Part shown: piece by piece, positions 50,073 through 62,010 of the stretch | Layout of the letters: each line of letters opens with the position of its first letter | How positions within the stretch are numbered: the stretch's first letter is position 1 | Assembly: GCA_905250025.1 (NCBI GenBank) | Contig: CAJNOJ010000321.1 | Location: forward strand, 1-64,000 | Direction: 5' to 3' | DNA from: Adineta ricciae | Taxonomy: Eukaryota > Rotifera > Eurotatoria > Adinetida > Adinetidae | Length of the DNA stretch: 64,000 nt | The notes under the pieces: generated by a model | Databases searched by the model: none | Told to the model about the DNA's origin: nothing | Seen by the model: the letters and a program-made list of their open reading frames with translations, nothing else | Translations under genes and position numbers: made by a program

Positions 50073-51211
50073 ATTTGGGATCTTAGAAGTTCAAAGACAT
50101 ACAGCGTTTGACGTAACTCCCATTGACATTTCATAGAAAAATATATATCGGTTTATACTTTTTTAATATTCGTAAAAATAAAAATCAATTGAGTTATGCA
50201 GTATATGATTTTGACTCATGTTTTATCTCATCGCGGAGAGAATGATTAAGATAAGATTTTAGGAAGTGTTGATGAATTGAAACGAATAAAACTTGCGAGG
50301 TGTTTATTTTAAAAAAGTCAAATTCTCATTTCAACGGTCGAACATTGAGTTAATTGAAGATTTTCATGTATTTGTTGGTAAACAAACTTCAATTGAAAAG
50401 AAACTCGGAATTCGATCGGGAAATGTAGCAGTGATTATCTCATATCGAGATAACTCAATAGATAAACTGTGATTTCTTACAAGAGGGAAATATTATCAAC
50501 GAATTCTATTTCATTTTACATTCAAAACACGTTTGACTAATCTGCGGTTCTTTTCAAATTATGATTTCATTTTCTTGATGAAAATCTGCATCGTACTTTT
50601 TTTTTACATCAATTCATTTTTATCAAACAATTTCCATCTGTCAGCAACATCATCATTGGTAGAAAGAATATGTCACCAAAGTAAACTTCTATTTCTCAAT
50701 AACACAGAACCAACTTGTTCAGACAGACATTAGAAAGATTAACTTGAAGGATTTTTGTAAAATCTTGTGTAGGATAGGAAAAAGCAATTGTTTATAGAAG
50801 CTTTACGTGACAAGTTGCTTATCTCTGATTTTGATTGAATAAACTCCATTGTCAGAGTGAATCTGCAAATCTATCTCAAACGTTAGCGTGAAATTTAAGT
50901 ACATTTTTCCTTATTAACTAACCTTGTCATGTCAGTCAAGTGTATTTGTTTATGTGTAGCATTTCATTTTTCGATAACAGTCATGTTGTCAGTGATGTTC
51001 ATGCTACTTTTCGATAAGTTCTTCCGTTTTCAAAAAACAGATTACTTGGATGTTAATTGGTTTTATCTTTTAATTAATTATAAGAAAGATAATGCTTGAT
51101 ATTTTTCAAAAAGTTACTGTTTAGCATTAAAAGAACATGATTGTAGATTATGTTCCTTGTGTCAACCCTTGATTACCGAGAAAAATACTAATCGACACAT
51201 TCATTCGTAAC
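50073..51211. other. Intergenic
   Basis: About 1.1 kb between the TRIM gene and the second GPCR, AT-rich, with a poly(A)-like AATAAA context just after the TRIM stop. No gene is seen. Confidence 0.4.
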
Positions 51212-53148
51212 ATGTCTGCATTAGACAGTAGTATCGCGGAAGCTGCTGCTATCACATTTAGCAAAGTAGTCTTTACAAGAATTTGGACATTTTCAATGAT
51301 AGGTCTTGGTGTAATTGGTCATATATTGAATGTTTATGTATTTACCCGACGCTCACTTTGGTCGAACGAATGTACATGGTATTTTTTTGCGGCTACAATA
51401 AGTGGAATAGTAGTTATAATTGCAAATGCTCCATTACGTCTTTTGCAAATAGGATTTAGTATTGATCCATTTGGCTATTCGATTGTCACGTGTAAATTTT
51501 TCAGTTATCTGCTGTTTGGAGTAAGGTGTGTATCAGATTAAATAACTAGCATTAATATCTAATAGATTCGATCATTGATACTTTCTTCTAGGCCACTTTC
51601 ATCTTGGTTTATCGCTTTTGCTTCGATCGATCGGTAAGTGATGGTAATTTGAAATTCTTTATACAATACGGTAGAATACATCGGAAAATTTCATATAATG
51701 ATGATATTTATTGTACAAATAACATATCTTCGACTTCTGCCGTTAAAAATAGCATGAGAACAAAAATAATCCTCAGTTCTTTCTAGAAATATTCATTTGT
51801 TAGTTCCACTGAGTGCTGGTTAATAGGCCATTTCTTAAGGCATTGTTCGAATAGCACATGCGAGAGAGCAGATAGTTGTGTACAACCACCAAAAATAAAG
51901 CTGTTTTTAAATATGTATGGAAAAATTTATTTTAACGATTGTTAAGAATTATTTACTTCGCTTAATACACGAGAAATCTGTTGGTTAAAACGATTTTTTT
52001 ATAACAATTCTTACGTAGAAGTGTTATCACCGAGTTCAGTCTACATGATATATTATAGAGTGTACTCAGACTGATTCATTAAATATTTCTCTTTCCAAGT
52101 GTAGTTTTTATAATCAGTTAAAAAGACTTTTTTTTTTTATTTCAAAATTCTCATTGTACCAAATACTCACTACATTCATATATGAGCTAGGGTTTGGAGT
52201 CTAACCAAAAGATGCTGCAATCAGTCATGTTGGTGTATCTATTTAAGAAAACAGTAATTGGAATTTTATGGAAAGAATTCGAGAAAGTTTCGTTCATTTG
52301 ACTTTGTTTTTATAATTTGATCCACAATTGTATTTCTCCACAAGCTCACGAAAGATTAGTTCATATGTAGTGCTTGCATAACAACTTTGAACATCATGAA
52401 GAAACTAAATTAAATTCAATGTCTTGAAAAACCATTTTATTCGGATGTATCATTGTCTATTTACATTTATTCTTTTAGCTTTTTGTGCAGTTCACGATCT
52501 CCTACTCTACGCTCATGGAGTTCTGTTCGAGTTGCTACATGGACTATTCTACTTATCACAATCATTATTCTCCTTATCTTTATGTATATTCCTATTACTT
52601 ATGAAATTCTCCCAGGGCGTATCAGATGTCCTGCATCGCAAAGTCGTACTGCAGGTTTCAATGGTATTTGGACTTTGATTGTATTCAGCTTAGGTCCACC
52701 GATAGTTATGCTCTGCTTCGGATCACTAACTATTCGTCATATTCGACAGCAATTGAAGAAAGTTAACATTACAAACAATGAAAATATTGTTCAAACTCAG
52801 TTGCCACAAATACGACGTCAAAAGAGAACAGATCGACAATTAATCCAAATGATGCTTGTTCAATGTCTTTATTTTAGTATCACATCAATTCTTGTTTCAA
52901 TTAATTGGTTTTATTTTACAGTAAGATCTCCAGTAGTAATAGATGTTGTTCAAGGCGCTAAGGACGATGCATTTACTCAAATAAGTGGTTTGATCTCACT
53001 TGCAGGTGCTTGTACAAGTTTCTATTTATTTACATTGTCAGGTAAAGTATTTCGTGATGAACTCAAACATTTATTCAAATGTCAATGGCGTGTATCAGAT
53101 GAAACAACTAACACGAATGTACAATCTCTTCGAAGACTTCGTTATTGA
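51212..53148 (+). CDS. Rhodopsin-family orphan GPCR with a large second intron
   Basis: Exons 51212..51525, 51592..51633 and 52491..53148 join in phase to 337 residues. TM1 is 'WTFSMIGLGVIGHILNVYVF'. The short exon 2 gives TM3 'LSSWFIAFASIDR', the DRY-motif site in the form DRS. TM4-TM5 are 'TWTILLITIIILLIF' and 'WTLIVFSLGPPIVMLCFG'. The third loop is basic ('RRQKRTDRQLIQMMLVQC'), and TM7 is 'AGACTSFYLFTLSGKVF'. The ligand is unknown. It is a different subfamily from the receptor at 4751-5734, although both end in 'FYxxTLxG'. Intron 2 is 857 nt, much longer than the typical intron here. Confidence 0.8.
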
Positions 53149-53872
53149 ACAAATGAATTTCAGATGAATCTTATACAGTTCATAGAAAAGAAGAAAAATC
53201 CGACATTTAGTTTCAATGTTGTGTTATTCGTAATATATTATAATGCTTTTGTTTGTGAGATACAATATACTTATCGATATACTGAAAAGCACTTTCGTAT
53301 TAGACTTTTTTACACTTTTGTGTGTTTGAGAATAATGTAAATGAAGAAAGTTTTGTGAAATAATATCATTGCACAAAGGACTGATATAGTTGAGGATCTT
53401 GACGACGAAAACAAGAAAAAGACAGGAGTCTTTCTGTTAATTATTGTCGATATGGTTGCTGGAATAGTCTGAAATACTTTCGAAATCATTAATTTGCTCA
53501 TGTGCTAATATAAAACGTTTTCTAAAGATTAACTTGAACAAAATCACGTCATTTGATATAATTTGTTGAAATTGCTTCAGCTATTCACATTGTGAGTATA
53601 TGAAAGTTTGCAAATTATATCAGAATTATTTCGATCAGTAGAAATTTTCAACTTCTACACCAATGATTTCATTTCATAGCAAGACATTTCCAATTGATAC
53701 CATGACATTTGATCAAACACTTCACACTCGTCTATAGTTCTGTCGAATAGATTTTAAATCTCGAAATCATCATCATCCTCGATCCTGATTGCCTCTAGAT
53801 TTGTACCTTATTTTTTAAAAGAGAGACAAGATAGTTTCATTATTAAAAAAAAACTAGTAGAAAAATATTTAT
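53149..53872. other. Convergent 3' region of GPCR and DAGL genes
   Basis: About 720 bases between two genes that end toward each other. AT-rich, nothing further recognised. Confidence 0.4.
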
Positions 53873-55955
53873 TCATATTGGCGAAGAATTTTCTGAATTT
53901 TCAATGACATCAGCGAATGCTGTACTATAAGATGCTGGAAAATGATCAAACCACATTCGTGGATGAACGATCAAATGATTGAAATTGTTATAATGACTAA
54001 GACAAGCACGATATGACGCTTTTCTTGTAAATAATCCCACACGATCAGTCGAATATAGATGAATAATTGTTCCCGGTAAAAGTAAATCCACTCTTTCACC
54101 TGACTGATCAGTTGAAACGAGTTGCGAGATGGTTGAATTCGTATTTAATGATAAATTAGTTCGATCAGAAACATTACTAATCGAATGGAATACTTGCCGA
54201 CGTTTTGTCAATGTTTCAACAAGTGTTGTTGTTAAAACACGAAATTTATTTCGATCACATTTATTCAAAGCAATCAATATTCGATCTCGTAATTGTTCCA
54301 ATGAACGAAGTGATGCACGCGCAATCATATCCACATCCACAACATACGAGTAAATAAAATCACGCGTTGATAAAATCAAATTTTCCGATAGAACCGAACC
54401 GGGCATAGCAATACCATAACATTTCAAATGTGGATAAGAAGATTTCAACAAAATCGAAAGAATACAAGCGACTCCTGCGCCAAGTGAATATCCACATAAA
54501 ATCAATGAATAATCTGGGTACTTAGCAAATATGTCGATTAAGCGTTGACATATTTCATCACGAATATATTTCGCAGCTGAATGCATACCTAAACAGAATT
54601 TGCTTTTCATCTGATGAAATTCCTATCGCACTAAACATTCTTACCACTGTGACAGTATCCTCTTCCAAATAATTCCGTTTCGAGAATATCTTCTGCCGCA
54701 TTAATATCCGTCAGAACATCAGTCGCACTTAATGTTCCACGAATCGAAATGATAATCGTCTTTTTCTCCTTATCAGCGGCGATATAAAACGGAGCTAAAG
54801 AAAAATCGTTCAAAACAAAAATTTGATTCGCAAAGTTTGACGTTACCGCGACCGAAAGCACCGAAAAAGTTTGCGTACAGAATAATCGGTTTTTGTTTTC
54901 GTAATAAATATTGTAATGTTCGATATTGACCGCCACAAGGATCGTAGTAACTATCTTCATTTTGACAACAAGCTAGTCCACAACAACAGGAACAACAAAA
55001 CCCAATCGTTCGAAATCGCATAGCAAAACAAATTCGCGGAAGAAATGTCATTCGGTATTGATATGCTAATGAAAACCTACAGACAAACAAAAACCTTGTC
55101 TAATGGACTTGATGGAATCTGTGTTTTACCATCCAAATGCTGATTGTGCGTAGGAGTTGTAATAAAGACCATCTTTGATCAATTGTAAAGGAACACTTTC
55201 GTAAATATCGATCGAACGTTCTTCATACAAGTCTTCTTGTTGTAAAAGAACAAGACCAGCGGCGAAATCACTGGCAACTAGATCAAATCTTTCGTCGTCG
55301 AACAGATATTGTAGAGTCTTGATGATATTTTCGATATTTGACGATTGTCCACCTAGAAGACGAGATTCGATGAATAAAAATGACAGTTTTTCGTTTTTTT
55401 TTTACCATAGCCTCGTCCACAGCAGAATAGAAATTTGATGCGCATTTCCCATTTTTTCTCTGCACTCATCATCCCGGTCAAATCCAGAAGGAAAACCAAC
55501 ATGATTAACAATGATATCGACAAGATACAACTGTAACCAATCGAAACAATGATTATTCCACGTGAGAGATTGTCACATTTGTGAAATTCTCGTATAAACA
55601 TAATCAAACCGAACATATTCATCACAATATCCATCAAAACCAGAACTAAACGAATGTAAATCAACAAAGGCACATGCCGACGTGGATATGTGTAGTTCAC
55701 AGGTGTTCCTTGTAAACTCAAAATGAAAATACTCGACGCAATGATCATGATTAAACAATAAATAATCAACAGTGGATAAAAATAAACCAGAGAAAAAAAT
55801 GTTAAACATGACCAATCGAAAAATTGACTTTTCAGATGAAAAATTAGTAATAGAACTATCAGAGGAAATCGAAGAGTGATGTCAATTAACGATGGGATTG
55901 TTAAATCATCAGATGAGAAGTTGAATCGACGATTAAACAAACGAATCGCAGGCAT
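53873..55955 (-). CDS. sn-1-specific diacylglycerol lipase (DAGL) with a one-base frame excess
   Basis: Five exons: 55406..55955, 55130..55353, 54847..55076, 54645..54794, 53873..54588. The start 'MPAIRLFNRRFNFSSDDLTIP' is typical of DAGL, followed by four transmembrane helices. The alpha/beta-hydrolase part has 'APFYIAADKEKKTIIISIRG', the nucleophile elbow 'GYSLGAG' (catalytic Ser), a candidate Asp in 'VDVDMIARAS' and a His in 'FDHFPASY'. DAGL hydrolyses diacylglycerol to 2-arachidonoylglycerol at membranes. Canonical splicing gives 1870 nt, which is one base too many. The excess is best placed in the AAA at 55319-55321: before it the frame reads 'GGQSSNIENIIK', after it 'TLQYLFDDERFDLVASD'. 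It could be a sequence error, a young frameshift or unusual splicing. Without the extra base the protein would be about 622 residues. Confidence 0.85.
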
Positions 55956-56278
55956 TCGTTTTTGATCACAACACAAAGTATTTTTCGTTGTTCTTTCGAC
56001 GATGAAAAGGGCATAGAATCGTCTAGCAAGCTGCTGCAGTTAATATAATAACAAAAAAATCAACTTGCAAATGACAATGTATTTTTCGCGTCATTTAGAG
56101 TGATATTCAGTATATTTCTCTCATCAGACATACAAAACACGAGTCATATTCGTTTACAAGAGCTTTCGATCAATCCCAGAATGAAAATTATTGTCGTATT
56201 CTATTGCTTATGCTAAATAATGAATGAAACGGTGAATTTCGAATCATGAGATTCCAATTTCTGTATATCACACAACTA
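55956..56278. other. Short spacer between two minus-strand genes
   Basis: 323 bases upstream of the DAGL start and downstream of the lipid-enzyme fusion gene. No feature is seen. Confidence 0.4.
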
Positions 56279-58266
56279 TCAATTAATTTTTTCTAAATAT
56301 TCTAAGTCATCTGATTGAATATGCGAAAACAACTCTTGTCGTAGTTTGGTGCTGGAAACACCGTTTGTATAAGGAAGAAATTTCACTGGCATTAACTCTT
56401 CGACGACATGTCGCGATGGAAAATCAGCCATATCATCACCGCGTACATAAAGTGCAGTTTCATTTTCCCGTAAATGAACGATACACGTGACAAAGGATGA
56501 TGGATCTGTTCCGGCCACACAGTAAACTTGATCAGCGTAACGTTTAACATTAATCATACGTGTTTCTGTTCCGTCGACTGGTACTCGGGATTTAAGTTTA
56601 TGGATACTTCGACTATCGTGTACACCGACAATTACTTCTCGACCGAATTGTCGCATACGTTGGAGGAGAAGACGATGACCTTCGTGAAATAGATCAAAAC
56701 AACCGATTGTGAAAACTTTATCAGCACGACCGTCAATCCAAATAGCTGGTAATGATGTACTTCGTTGAAGAGTACGAGGTGGTTCTTCAGTTTCGTGACC
56801 ATTTGATGAGACTGTGCTGCTTCGTTCTTCTTTGTCATCAGAATGTTCAGCAAATGGACTTAAGAAAGCTTTGGTAGTTGTAGGTGAAACACGACCACTG
56901 GTAACATTGGAAATACTTCCTGATGGAGATAATGATGGACTGGGAGTATTGGTTAGACGGTTTCGTTTTTCGTTCTAAATATTTTGTTAAAAAAGAAAAT
57001 AATATTCGTCAACTTTGATGAGAAAATTCGTACTTCTCGTGTTATGGAATCAACTGTCATTGCTCGATGACGTGATTGGGCATCATCGAAATTGAATGCG
57101 TTAAGAACTCCGATGGTTTTCTGCACTGGTGATGGAATTGCTGGTGGTGCTGGAGCACTGTCTGGTGTAACTTTGATTGTCACTGTTTTCTTTCTTTCAC
57201 TCTTTTCTCTTGCGTCTAATTTTTTCTTCAATGATGCATATGCCAATCGAATTGTTAAAGTAAAACAAATAATACCAGATATTCCAGCTGAAAGAAAGAT
57301 CATTGAGACATGAAAAGAGGGAGTTTCATACTTACACCAATGAGAAAATGGTTTTAAATGTCCTGTTGATAAACATAAGAATGCCAGACCCGTCGATTCG
57401 AGTTTTTCTTTTAATTTTCCTTCCATTGCAGCTGCTGTTGAACCTTGTGACGAAACTCTACATCAAATAGAAAATAAACGAGAACATTCTTCAACAAATT
57501 CTCACTTGTTTTTCTTTAATGTGGCATAAAAATAATCTTGTACTCGAACAACACCAATAGCCGTCTCTAATCCGATAATAGTGTAACAAAGGAGAACAAA
57601 TAATATTGAAAGAAGCGACGATGTTTCTTCAAAATATGTTTCTTGTAAAATTGTCCATAAACAAAAAACATTGACAATTTTATCACAGAATGCATCCATA
57701 AAACCACCTAATAATGGATCATCAATATTATCTCCATAGATACGTTTTTGTACTTTAGCCACGATTCCATCAACATGATCGAGAAAGTCATGAAAAAGAA
57801 CGAGAATACTCGCACAAACCGGATAATTATATCTAGAGAAATCTTTTATGTCCAAACAAATTCATTTCATTCTTCTTCTTACTTCAAACACCAAGCAATA
57901 GGAATAATCAATAACGTTCGAGAATATGTAACGATATTTGCATTGAATACTGTGATGGTTCTACCAGAGATTTGAATGAAACGTGGAATACGAGCCATAT
58001 ATGGTGATAGATGAATTTGAAGTGGTGTGTACATATACAAATCATACCATTGAACCTATATGTTGCAAAAATGAGGTTATACTTCATCGTTTCATCAAGT
58101 TTTTACCATACGAAACATGACAGATTCAATGCCATGACTTGCGATTGTTAATAAACTAAGAAGACATTTAGCTATGACCAATAGCCATTTGAAATCTAAG
58201 AAAAATCAGCTGAGGAAACTGGTTTTTATCATGATAAAACTCCATACTAGATTGAGGTTTAGTCAT
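56279..58266 (-). CDS. Fusion of CDP-alcohol phosphatidyltransferase and cytidylyltransferase
   Basis: Seven exons (58248..58266, 58107..58195, 57883..58055, 57506..57832, 57336..57457, 57034..57287, 56279..56974) join in phase to 559 residues with introns of 48-59 nt. The N-terminal half is a multi-pass CDP-alcohol phosphotransferase; its catalytic signature D(x)2DG...G(x)3D(x)3D is intact in 'DHVDGIVAKVQKR' and 'GGFMDAFCDKIVN' (about residues 112-145). A Pro/Ser-rich linker follows (about 290-410). The C-terminal about 150 residues are a nucleotidyltransferase with 'GCFDLFHEGH' (HxGH motif, from about 419), 'IVGVHDS' and 'YTNGVSSTKLR', equivalent to the RTxGISTT motif of CTP:phosphocholine, phosphoethanolamine and glycerol-3-phosphate cytidylyltransferases. 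One protein could thus make a CDP-alcohol and use it at the membrane. The substrate alcohol cannot be told. I know of no standard animal enzyme with this arrangement. Confidence 0.85.
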
Positions 58267-59432
58267 AGATTTGAATATTTGATTGAGAATTATCGATTAG
58301 AGGTAGACAGGTCAAAAGACTCTTTATATACTTTCACTATTTATTTATATCGAACGCGAAACACTCAAAATATCGATAATAGGATAAAGTACGAACAAAG
58401 TATGCTATAATGACGATAAGTTAACCTAATTTGCAGAAGAAGAAAGTAGAACAGTTCTCTTATACAATATTTTCAACAAAATAATTCATATTTTCAAAAA
58501 AAAACTTCTAATGTCAGATGTTCTAAGATAATCTATCAAAATTCATTACTTACTAGTTTGAAAATCCATACAATTGTTAACTTTTTCGATCTTTGTTAAG
58601 AACAAAGTGTGGTTGTGTCTGTAAACGTCTTTCAATGAGATTCGAACTGAAAAAGTATGAGAATATGACAGATGTTTCCCTTTTTTTTTCTCTCTTATCT
58701 TTGGAACGAAAATGCACGTTGGAAGATTATTACTGCGATGATAATACATAACACTGTGTAGACACAGGCAATAATAGCAAACAATGGATTTATATACGAT
58801 CATTATGAGAATAAAATGTGAATGATTTTGAAATTGAACAGATGCTCGTTGATGAATCATTTATGCACTGCTAATCTTAACAATGAAAATGCGATCTGGT
58901 CGAGGCATCGGAAAGTTTTCAAATTCTAATCGAAATAAACCAAATGTGTTTCAATGTTTCCTGATTAGATCATCGCTCTTATACGTTTCAATTAATACTA
59001 GATAGAAAATGATTTTACAGATAATTTAAGTGTAAATCATGTTGATGTCATTCTATACTTATCTAATAAATAGGATATAAATATAACTAATCGGTTATTG
59101 CTATGTGTAACACTTCTAAAGTTCGTGAAAAGAACAAGATTGACATCTTGGATTCAATCATATGTGTTCGGGTTTGTACATGTGATATTGTTTGATGTAA
59201 ATCATTTATCTTCGTCAATAATCATTGTGTGTCAGCTAAGTTGACTTAGCTATTTATAGTATAAAAAAGAATAGAAATAACAAGCAAGAAAAAGAAAGAT
59301 GTCAGATATTTCAGCACAGTAAATTGAATTGTAGAAAAGAGAAAGCGACTTGATAAGACTTTTCTTCCAAGTAGAGAAGTGCGTTAAGTATATATGTATA
59401 AATATATCACACATGATTAACATTATGAAGTT
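58267..59432. other. Intergenic
   Basis: About 1.2 kb between the fusion gene's start and the CLK gene's end, AT-rich. No coding potential or repeat was recognised. Confidence 0.4.
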
Positions 59433-61317
59433 TTGGAAGATGTGCCATTGGTAATTCGTTGTTCCGGTAGAATTCGTTCGAAGAATGGATGTTCAAGAGC
59501 TTCAGCTAATGTTATTCGTCGTTTTGGATCGTATTCAAGCATCTTTTCGATTAATTCAAATAATTGTTGATGATCGAGTTCATCCGTCACCATGTAACGC
59601 TAAAAGGATCGTTTTATATACAGGAGAAGAGTATTGAAGAAAAACCTACTCGTAATTGTTTGCAATTGTCGCGTACATATCGACCAGCTGAACTTCGTTC
59701 ATCCCAATCTAATCGACCATGATAAAAATACTTCGTTTTTCTGCAAAGCAAAAAGTAAGATTTTGATTTTGAAATATCAATAAGATGACTCTCCGCTTAC
59801 TTTGATTGCTTCGCCATTCGATAGGGAATGGGACCGATTATTCTTTCCATCATAGCTAAGTGTTCTTTATTGTCATGAGTCTAAATCGAAGAGTTATACG
59901 ATCAAAAAAGAAATACGAGAAAATAGAAAAATCTACTTGAAACAAAGTAAATCCAAGATAAAGTTCGAAAAGAATACATCCGATGCTCCAAACATCACAT
60001 GGTTGTGACCATCCTAATTCGAGAATAACTTCCGGTGCTCGATAATGTCGTGTGGAGACGATCGTTGAATGGTGTTCCCAATCGAATGTTGCCGAACCGA
60101 AATCAATAACTTTGATATCAGTTCGCCGTACAACACGTTCATCTCTTCGCTAAAAACACGAGAATTTCAACATTAAAATCAATCGTTCGTTCCTACCTTT
60201 CGATGATTATAAACAATATTATAATCCGAATTCAGAAAGAGAATATTTTCTGGCTAAATAAACAAATCCATTTCATTCAAATTCGAATGTACCTATCGAT
60301 CCTTACCTTCAAATCCGTGTGTGTTAATGCTATTTCATGAAGAACTAAAGCAATTCACATAGACAAAAAGTAAAACAAAATTTCAATGAATTACATTTAA
60401 CTGCCAGACATAATTGATACGAAATATGTCGAACTTGATCAATTGGATATGGAATATAATTGTTATCTTTCAAAAAATCGAAGACACTTAAACCTAACAT
60501 ATCAAAGGCAATACACATATGACCATGATAATCAAATGAATCGAGTAATGTAACACACAAACTAAAAAAGACAAGAGAAGTTTTTTTTTTACTCTCTTCA
60601 GGAAACTTTTCAACTAACTTGACTCCTTCCGGATCTTTCTCTTTGATTGATTTCAGTACATTGATTTCTAACCGGGCCGCTTCACGATATTTATCGACAT
60701 TCTTGATAATTTTCAATGCTACATGTTTTGTTACATCACTATACATCGAAAAAACATACGATTTGACGAAGAAAATACTCGTTTGTCTTACCCGCGAAGA
60801 TCACGAACTTCGACAACTTTTCCAAATGTACCTTCGCCCAATGTTCGACGAATTTCATCTAGCAAAAAAACGGATCAGTTAAGCTTTGCGAATTCGAAAT
60901 ACTCACATTGATGATGTAAGATATCACCTAGAAGGGAAATGAGACAATGTAACGTTAGATTCGAAAGTAATCTCGTTACCTGGGACGTAGATTAGATGAC
61001 CTTCATCATCATCACGAATGTTCACCCGACCTGAATTGCTCTTGTCTCGTCGATGCTGAAAAGAAAAAGGACAGTTTTATGATCGAATACAATGTAAAGA
61101 AAGTATTTGTTGATTGACGAATGGAAGAGAATTGTTCTCCTACCTCAACCGCGCGTGTCGATGGAACTTTTCGTTGCGAATATTGCTGACGAAAGGTCAA
61201 ATACGGTACGAGAAATTCATTCGAACTGTTCGATGAACTTTTCTTATGTGTAGACGAACTTTGTCGAGCATCTTTTAATAAAATACAAAGTCCACTATTG
61301 AATTGTATCAGTCGCAT
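59433..61317 (-). CDS. CLK / LAMMER dual-specificity kinase
   Basis: A multi-exon gene; its product phosphorylates SR splicing factors in the nucleus. The kinase domain contains a glycine loop '[12 protein letters not shown]', the ATP lysine in '[13 protein letters not shown]', the catalytic loop 'HTDLKPENILF', the 'DFGSATF' magnesium motif, '[16 protein letters not shown]', and the family signature '[11 protein letters not shown]', which names LAMMER kinases. '[16 protein letters not shown]' is also diagnostic for CLK1-4/Doa. The C-terminus after '[13 protein letters not shown]' is short. The N-terminal region before '[17 protein letters not shown]' is only about 80 residues, with a few Ser/Arg but not a full RS domain. 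I place the start at the ATG at 61315-61317, in frame with the first exon; an upstream exon is not excluded. All introns seen are short. Confidence 0.85.
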
Positions 61318-62010
61318 TCGAGATAAAATAGATCTTGGTGAATGTTATATCATTATTGTAAAAAAAAATGTGTATAACCTTCGTGAAATTCAGCCGAAGG
61401 TATTAAATATTCTTATGTTTCTTCTTCTTGAAAAGAATCAATCAATAACAACAAGTTTCTTCCGCCAAGATATATTTCCAGCTGAAGGTCGTCGTCTTTC
61501 AGTTTATTTACGCGAAAATTATTAATCAAATCAAGCAAGTGAGCACTTGTTCTACATGTACATATATGCTCATAACCATTCGACACATTTTTCTCTTTTT
61601 CTTTTCTCTTTACATTTTTTTTTTCTTTTTCTCTCTTATCTTAAGCTACTTCATTGCGTTCACTCCTATTCTTTTCTCTTCTCGAATTGATCATCTGTAC
61701 CATGTTGACTTACAAGAACGTTACGACTACACCCTCCATCATCTTCCTATAATTATTCTTTTGACCAAAAACGACCAGAGACTATTACATATGAAATGAG
61801 AGGTGTCAACATGGTTTTATTGCATAAAAATGAATAGAAGAATAACGGAGTAGACTATGTATGTGAAAGAACGAACAAAAAAGACGTTTATTCGGTCAAT
61901 TCTCATATCTATGAACATTTGACACAAGTCATCAACATGCCATTAACCCCTCGTACGTGTTTCGTATGGATATTGAATAATAAATATATGAGCAAAATCA
62001 CGACTTACTT
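61318..62010. other. Region between CLK and a low-complexity gene
   Basis: About 690 bases. The 3' exon(s) of the minus-strand low-complexity gene should lie here, after its donor at about 62010, but I could not place them. Sequence at 61394-61525 is open on both strands: the plus strand reads 44 sense-looking codons to a TAA, after an AG. Pyrimidine-rich T/C tracts fill 61580-61680. Confidence 0.35.
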
